The notes under the pieces are model-generated. The model searched no databases and was not told the origin of the DNA. It saw only the letters and a list, made by a program, of their open reading frames with translations. The translations under genes were made by a program, and so were the position numbers. A stretch of DNA of 64,000 nt from contig NZ_JAOPWB010000137.1 in the NCBI RefSeq assembly GCF_025965855.1, positions 1 to 64,000 of the forward strand. The letters are read 5' to 3'. Below, piece after piece: positions 60,161-64,000 of the stretch; the first letter of the stretch is position 1; the number at the start of each line of letters is the position of its first letter. This DNA is from Mycobacterium sp. GTDB lineage: Bacteria; Actinomycetota; Actinomycetes; Mycobacteriales; Mycobacteriaceae.

Positions 60161-60182
60161 CGATAGTCAGATCTAACTATCG
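60161..60182. promoter_or_regulatory. 20/22 palindrome, candidate LuxR-type box
   Basis: CGATAGTCAGATCTAACTATCG between divergent LAL regulator and FAD-oxidoreductase. Confidence 0.65.
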
Positions 60183-60286
60183 TTGGGTGCCTGGGAAATG
60201 CTTCGTTGTGGTCATGACGCACGGCCTTTGCATCTCGTAGCGTCACGGCATCAAGACCTGCGAAGCAACCAGAGGAGGTGCGGGCC

Positions 60287-61678
60287 ATGAGCGTGACAAC
60301 CGCAACCGATGAACTCCGCGGCCGGTTCGGAGCACAGCTGATCCTGCCCGACGACGCCGGATATGACGAGGCTCGGGCGCTGCACAACGCCATGATCGAC
60401 AAGCGGCCCGCGGTGATCGTGCGCTGCGGATCCACCGGCGACATCGCCGGCGCCCTCCAGTTCGCGCGGGCGTCGAACCTCGCGGTCGCCGTCCGCGGGG
60501 GCGGACACAACGGACCCGGTTTCGGTTGCGTCGAGGGCGGCCTCGTCATCGACCTGTCGCCGATGAACCGCGTCGACGTGGACCCGGACGGGCGGATCGC
60601 CCGCGTCCAGGGCGGAGCCACGTGGGCGCAGGTGGACGGCGCGACCCACGCGCACGGCCTGGCGACGCCGGCCGGCATCATCTCGAGCACCGGCGTCGGT
60701 GGCCTCACCCTGGGCGGTGGCCACGGCTATCTGACCCGCAAGTATGGCCTGACCATCGACAACCTGCTGCAGGCTGAGGTCGTGCTGGCCGATGGCCGCG
60801 TGGTGACGGCGTCGGAATCCGAGCACCCCGACCTGTTCTGGGCGCTGCGCGGGGGCGGCGGAAACTTCGGCGTGGTCAGCTCGTTCACATTCCGCCTGCA
60901 CCCGGTGCACACCGTGATTTGCGGACCCACGGCGTGGCCCGCATCGGCCACCGCCGACATCCTCAGCTGGTACCGGGATTTCCTGCCCGCCCAAGACGAG
61001 GATCTCTACGGCTTCTTCGCAAGCATGACCGTGCCGCCGGCGCCGCCGTTCCCCGAGGTGTTCCACCTGCAGAAGGCGTGCGCCGTGGTCTGGTGCTACA
61101 CCGGCGATCCCGCCCGTGCCGACGAGGCGTTCGAGCCGGTCCGGCAGATGCAGCCGGCCTTCGAGGGCCTCGTCGCGGCCCCGTATCCCGCGCTGAACTC
61201 CACCTTCGACGCCCTGTATCCGAAAGGGCTGCAGTGGTATTGGCGCGGCGACTTCGTCCGGACGGTGCCCGACGCCGCCGTTGCAGCCCATGCCCGCTTC
61301 ACCGAGGAGCTGCCGACGATGCACTCCACGATGCACCTCTACCCGATCGACGGCGCGGTCCACCGCGTCGGCCAGACCGAAAGCGCTTGGGCCTACCGGG
61401 ATGTGAACTTCTCACAGGTCATCGCGGGCGTCGACCCCGACCCGGCGACCGCCGAGGTGTTGAAGCGCTGGACAAAGGAGTACTGGGAAGCCATCCACCC
61501 TTACTCGGCCGGGGGAGCTTACGTGAACTTCATGATGGACGAGGGCCAGGACCGGGTCCGCGCGACCTACGGCCCGAATTACCAGCGGCTCAGCGAGATC
61601 AAGGCGCAGTACGATCCGGGCAACGTGTTCCACATCAACCAGAACATTTTCCCGGCCGGATCCACCGACACCGCATGA
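60287..61678 (+). CDS. FAD-linked oxidase with berberine-bridge (BBE) C-terminus
   Basis: AVAVRGGGHNGPGFGCVEGGLVIDLSPMNRVDVDP; C-terminal YGPNYQRLSEIKAQYDPGNVFHINQNI. Confidence 0.95.
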   Translation: MSVTTATDELRGRFGAQLILPDDAGYDEARALHNAMIDKRPAVIVRCGSTGDIAGALQFARASNLAVAVRGGGHNGPGFGCVEGGLVIDLSPMNRVDVDPDGRIARVQGGATWAQVDGATHAHGLATPAGIISSTGVGGLTLGGGHGYLTRKYGLTIDNLLQAEVVLADGRVVTASESEHPDLFWALRGGGGNFGVVSSFTFRLHPVHTVICGPTAWPASATADILSWYRDFLPAQDEDLYGFFASMTVPPAPPFPEVFHLQKACAVVWCYTGDPARADEAFEPVRQMQPAFEGLVAAPYPALNSTFDALYPKGLQWYWRGDFVRTVPDAAVAAHARFTEELPTMHSTMHLYPIDGAVHRVGQTESAWAYRDVNFSQVIAGVDPDPATAEVLKRWTKEYWEAIHPYSAGGAYVNFMMDEGQDRVRATYGPNYQRLSEIKAQYDPGNVFHINQNIFPAGSTDTA

Positions 61679-61719
61679 GCGGTCCCGTGAGGCCCGCCTT
61701 CGCGCATAATCATCGTGTG

Positions 61720-61977
61720 ATGGAAGACCCCCACCTCGACCGCCGTCTCGCGCTGCTCGAACAGCAGGTGCGCCTGCTCTCGGATCGGCTCGGGGTTCCG
61801 TGCCCGACTTTCGGTAGCGACGTGGGCTCCACCCCGGCAGGGCTACTCGAAGGCGGCGTGCCCGCCGAAGTCGTCGCCCTCGCCCGCGCGGGGAACGCGA
61901 TCGCCGCGATCAAGCTGTACCGCGAGCTGACCGGCGCGGGCTTGCGCGAGGCGAAAGGGGTTGTCGATTCTCTATAA
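61720..61977 (+). CDS. Ribosomal L7/L12 C-terminal-like small protein
   Basis: NAIAAIKLYRELTGAGLREAKGVVDSL resembles the L7/L12 CTD. Confidence 0.7.
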   Translation: MEDPHLDRRLALLEQQVRLLSDRLGVPCPTFGSDVGSTPAGLLEGGVPAEVVALARAGNAIAAIKLYRELTGAGLREAKGVVDSL

Positions 61978-61991
61978 AGGGGCCGTCACGT

Positions 61992-62834
61992 CTACGCCCG
62001 GCGGAAAGCGCTGTTCATCCGCCGCTTGAAGGCGCGATCGAAACGTCGGTAGCCGCTGCGCAACGTGTGGCCCGGCCAACGGACTTCGGTGAGCTCGACG
62101 GGCAGCAGCGGGTCGAGCTGAAGGTGGCGGACCACGGCAATCGACAGCGCGAACTCATAGGTGAAGCGTTCGGTCGAATCGTCACGCGTGCCCGTGTTGA
62201 GCGCGGCCTCCATGGCGTCGATGAGCGCCCTGGCATCGTCGGCCCACTCATCGAGGGAAAAGAGTGATCGCACCCTGTCGGCCGTGATGTCCGTGGCGGC
62301 GCCGTGAAAGTGGGTGCACTGCTGGTCCAGTACCGCCCTGAAGGTCGGAAACCGTTGCGGATCAAGGTTATCCGGGCGGATCCAGACGCCCTCCCGAAGC
62401 TCGGCCAGATGCAGGGCCGTGGCCGCCTTTCGCAGCTCCAGGCGATCGGTCGCCGATCTGCGCTCCAGCGCCACGATCGCCAGTTCCCACGTTCCGTCCC
62501 ATCGGTGGGCGGCCGCGTCGTCGATCCGGGACGCCTCGTCGACGCGCTGGCGGCGCTCCGACAGTCGACCCGCGAGTGTGTAGCTGCCGTCGTCGGCGGT
62601 CAATTCGCCGTTGGACACCATCCGCCACAGGCACGTGCGGGCCGCGCCGGGGCTGATGCCGAACAGCGAGCCCACCGCGACCAGTTCCGCCACCGTGAGA
62701 CGCCCCAGGTCGGAGCCCAGCAGCGCCGAGGCCAGCACCGAGCGCGCGCTCAGCGGCCGGTTGTCGATCAGGTCGCTCGCTCGGGATCGAGGTAGGGCGG
62801 GCACGGATGGCAACGGTATCACCAAATCATTGAC
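61992..62834 (-). CDS. PaaX-like transcriptional regulator
   Basis: SARSVLASALLGSDLGRLTVAELVAVGSLFGISPGAARTCLWRMVSNGELTADDGSYTLAGRL; WDGTWELAIV. Confidence 0.88.
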   Translation of the reverse strand, partial: VNDLVIPLPSVPALPRSRASDLIDNRPLSARSVLASALLGSDLGRLTVAELVAVGSLFGISPGAARTCLWRMVSNGELTADDGSYTLAGRLSERRQRVDEASRIDDAAAHRWDGTWELAIVALERRSATDRLELRKAATALHLAELREGVWIRPDNLDPQRFPTFRAVLDQQCTHFHGAATDITADRVRSLFSLDEWADDARALIDAMEAALNTGTRDDSTERFTYEFALSIAVVRHLQLDPLLPVELTEVRWPGHTLRSGYRRFDRAFKRRMNSAFRRA

Positions 62835-62865
62835 GCGTGACGTCCATAGTGTGATACTGACACGC

Positions 62866-64000
62866 ATGCGCTCGCCGACGAAGTCGGTGCTCGCCGACGA
62901 TGTCGAGATCGTCCGGCGCGTCCTCGCCCATATCGACGCCGGTACCACCGACGAGGGTGCGGCCTGGCGCGAGCGGGTCGAAAACTACCTGAGCCCAAGC
63001 CGATTCGCCGAGGAGCTCCGGTTGCTTCGCGCGATGCCGAGCGTGTTCGTGCCCTCGGCGACGATCCCGACCCCGGGCGACCACGTCGAGCGAATCGCCT
63101 TCGGCGTGCCGCTGTTCGCCGTCCGGGGGCGTGACCAACGGGCGCGGGTGTTCCGCAACGCATGCCGGCATCGCGGTTTCGCCCTGGTCGAGGAGGCCGG
63201 CTGCTCCCGCACCCTGGTGTGCCGCTACCACGGCTGGACCTATCGCCTGGACGGTTCGCTCTCGCATGTGCCCAACGCCGAGGCGTTTACCGGTCTGGAC
63301 CCCTCGACCCGCGGTTTGGTCGAGGTCCCCAGCCACGAGGTGGATGGGCTCATCGTCATCGGCGCGCTGGACACTAATGCGGGCGCGCAAACCTGGATCG
63401 ACGAGGCGTTGGCCTCGCTGACCGACGGGGCCCCCTGGCGGGACAAGTTGGTCCCGGCGCGACGGCTCGTGTACGCGGAGTCCACTGCTAAGGCGATGAA
63501 TTGGAAGGTGCTGGTCGAACAGTTCCTCGAGGGTTACCACATTCGCTCGACGCACAAGGACACCTTCTTCCCGGTGCAATACGATGACCTCAATGTGGTC
63601 GAGACATTCGGTCCGAACAGTCGAATCACCTTCCCGTACCGCAACATTGAACGACTGCGCGACCGTCCGGAGACCAGCTGGACGACGGACGCGCGGGTGA
63701 CATACGTGTACCAGCTGTTTCCCAACGTCATGGTGGCGACCTTCCCGGACCTGGTGCTCGTGATCGTGGTGGACCCGGTGGACATCGACCGCAGCACGCT
63801 CGTCGTCTACACGATGGTGCGGCCCGAGTTTGTCGACCAGGCCGACCGAGCGTCGGGCGGTGCACCGAGCAACCCGGCGGGGGCGGGTAGCTTCATCGCG
63901 CGCGGCGCGGTGGAGGACAACGAGATGTCGGTGGGTGTGCAACGTGGATTGCGCTCAGGGGCAAACGAATTCGTGGAATTTGGCCGGCACGAGAGCGCGA
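62866..64000 (+). CDS. Rieske [2Fe-2S] aromatic ring-hydroxylating oxygenase alpha subunit (3' truncated by window)
   Basis: CRHRGFALVEEAGCSRTLVCRYHGWTYRLDG; EGYHIRSTHKDTF Fe site; open frame runs off the window. Confidence 0.9.
   Translation, partial: MRSPTKSVLADDVEIVRRVLAHIDAGTTDEGAAWRERVENYLSPSRFAEELRLLRAMPSVFVPSATIPTPGDHVERIAFGVPLFAVRGRDQRARVFRNACRHRGFALVEEAGCSRTLVCRYHGWTYRLDGSLSHVPNAEAFTGLDPSTRGLVEVPSHEVDGLIVIGALDTNAGAQTWIDEALASLTDGAPWRDKLVPARRLVYAESTAKAMNWKVLVEQFLEGYHIRSTHKDTFFPVQYDDLNVVETFGPNSRITFPYRNIERLRDRPETSWTTDARVTYVYQLFPNVMVATFPDLVLVIVVDPVDIDRSTLVVYTMVRPEFVDQADRASGGAPSNPAGAGSFIARGAVEDNEMSVGVQRGLRSGANEFVEFGRHESA

Noticed and set aside
1-64000. CRISPR arrays, tRNA/rRNA genes, prophage or integrative elements
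   Set aside because: No regularly spaced repeats, cloverleaf-like genes, integrases or phage structural genes were recognised by eye; a tRNAscan/Infernal run would be decisive

Overview
High-GC actinobacterial chromosome segment, almost certainly mycobacterial (MmpL, Eis-like, PrrB-like, LpqC-like, DDN-like, FadE/FadD and F420 LLM families; protein similarities recalled, no search run). About 60 genes are supported. None are RNA genes, and no CRISPR array or intact mobile element was seen. Content is dominated by lipid/steroid-like catabolism (acyl-CoA dehydrogenases, thiolase-fold/DUF35 pairs, fused CoA-transferase, FadD, SDR, Rieske oxygenases), many one-component regulators (TetR x4, PadR x2, HxlR, MarR, LacI, PaaX, LAL/LuxR) and a sulfonate-type ABC transporter. 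The most interesting non-gene signals are: (i) near-perfect palindromes at many regulator promoters, including a 19-bp operator core shared 17/19 by two loci 18 kb apart and a palindrome spanning both start codons of a divergent pair; (ii) deletion scars (FtsX permease fused out of frame to an ABC ATPase lacking Walker A, internally deleted VOC gene, SulP fragment, frameshifted TnpB); (iii) an orphan PrrB-like kinase; (iv) two thiolase-fold/DUF35 pairs lacking the thiolase nucleophile Cys, candidate Ltp2-type retro-aldolases; (v) mutually exclusive hairpins upstream of a triple-DUF190 gene.
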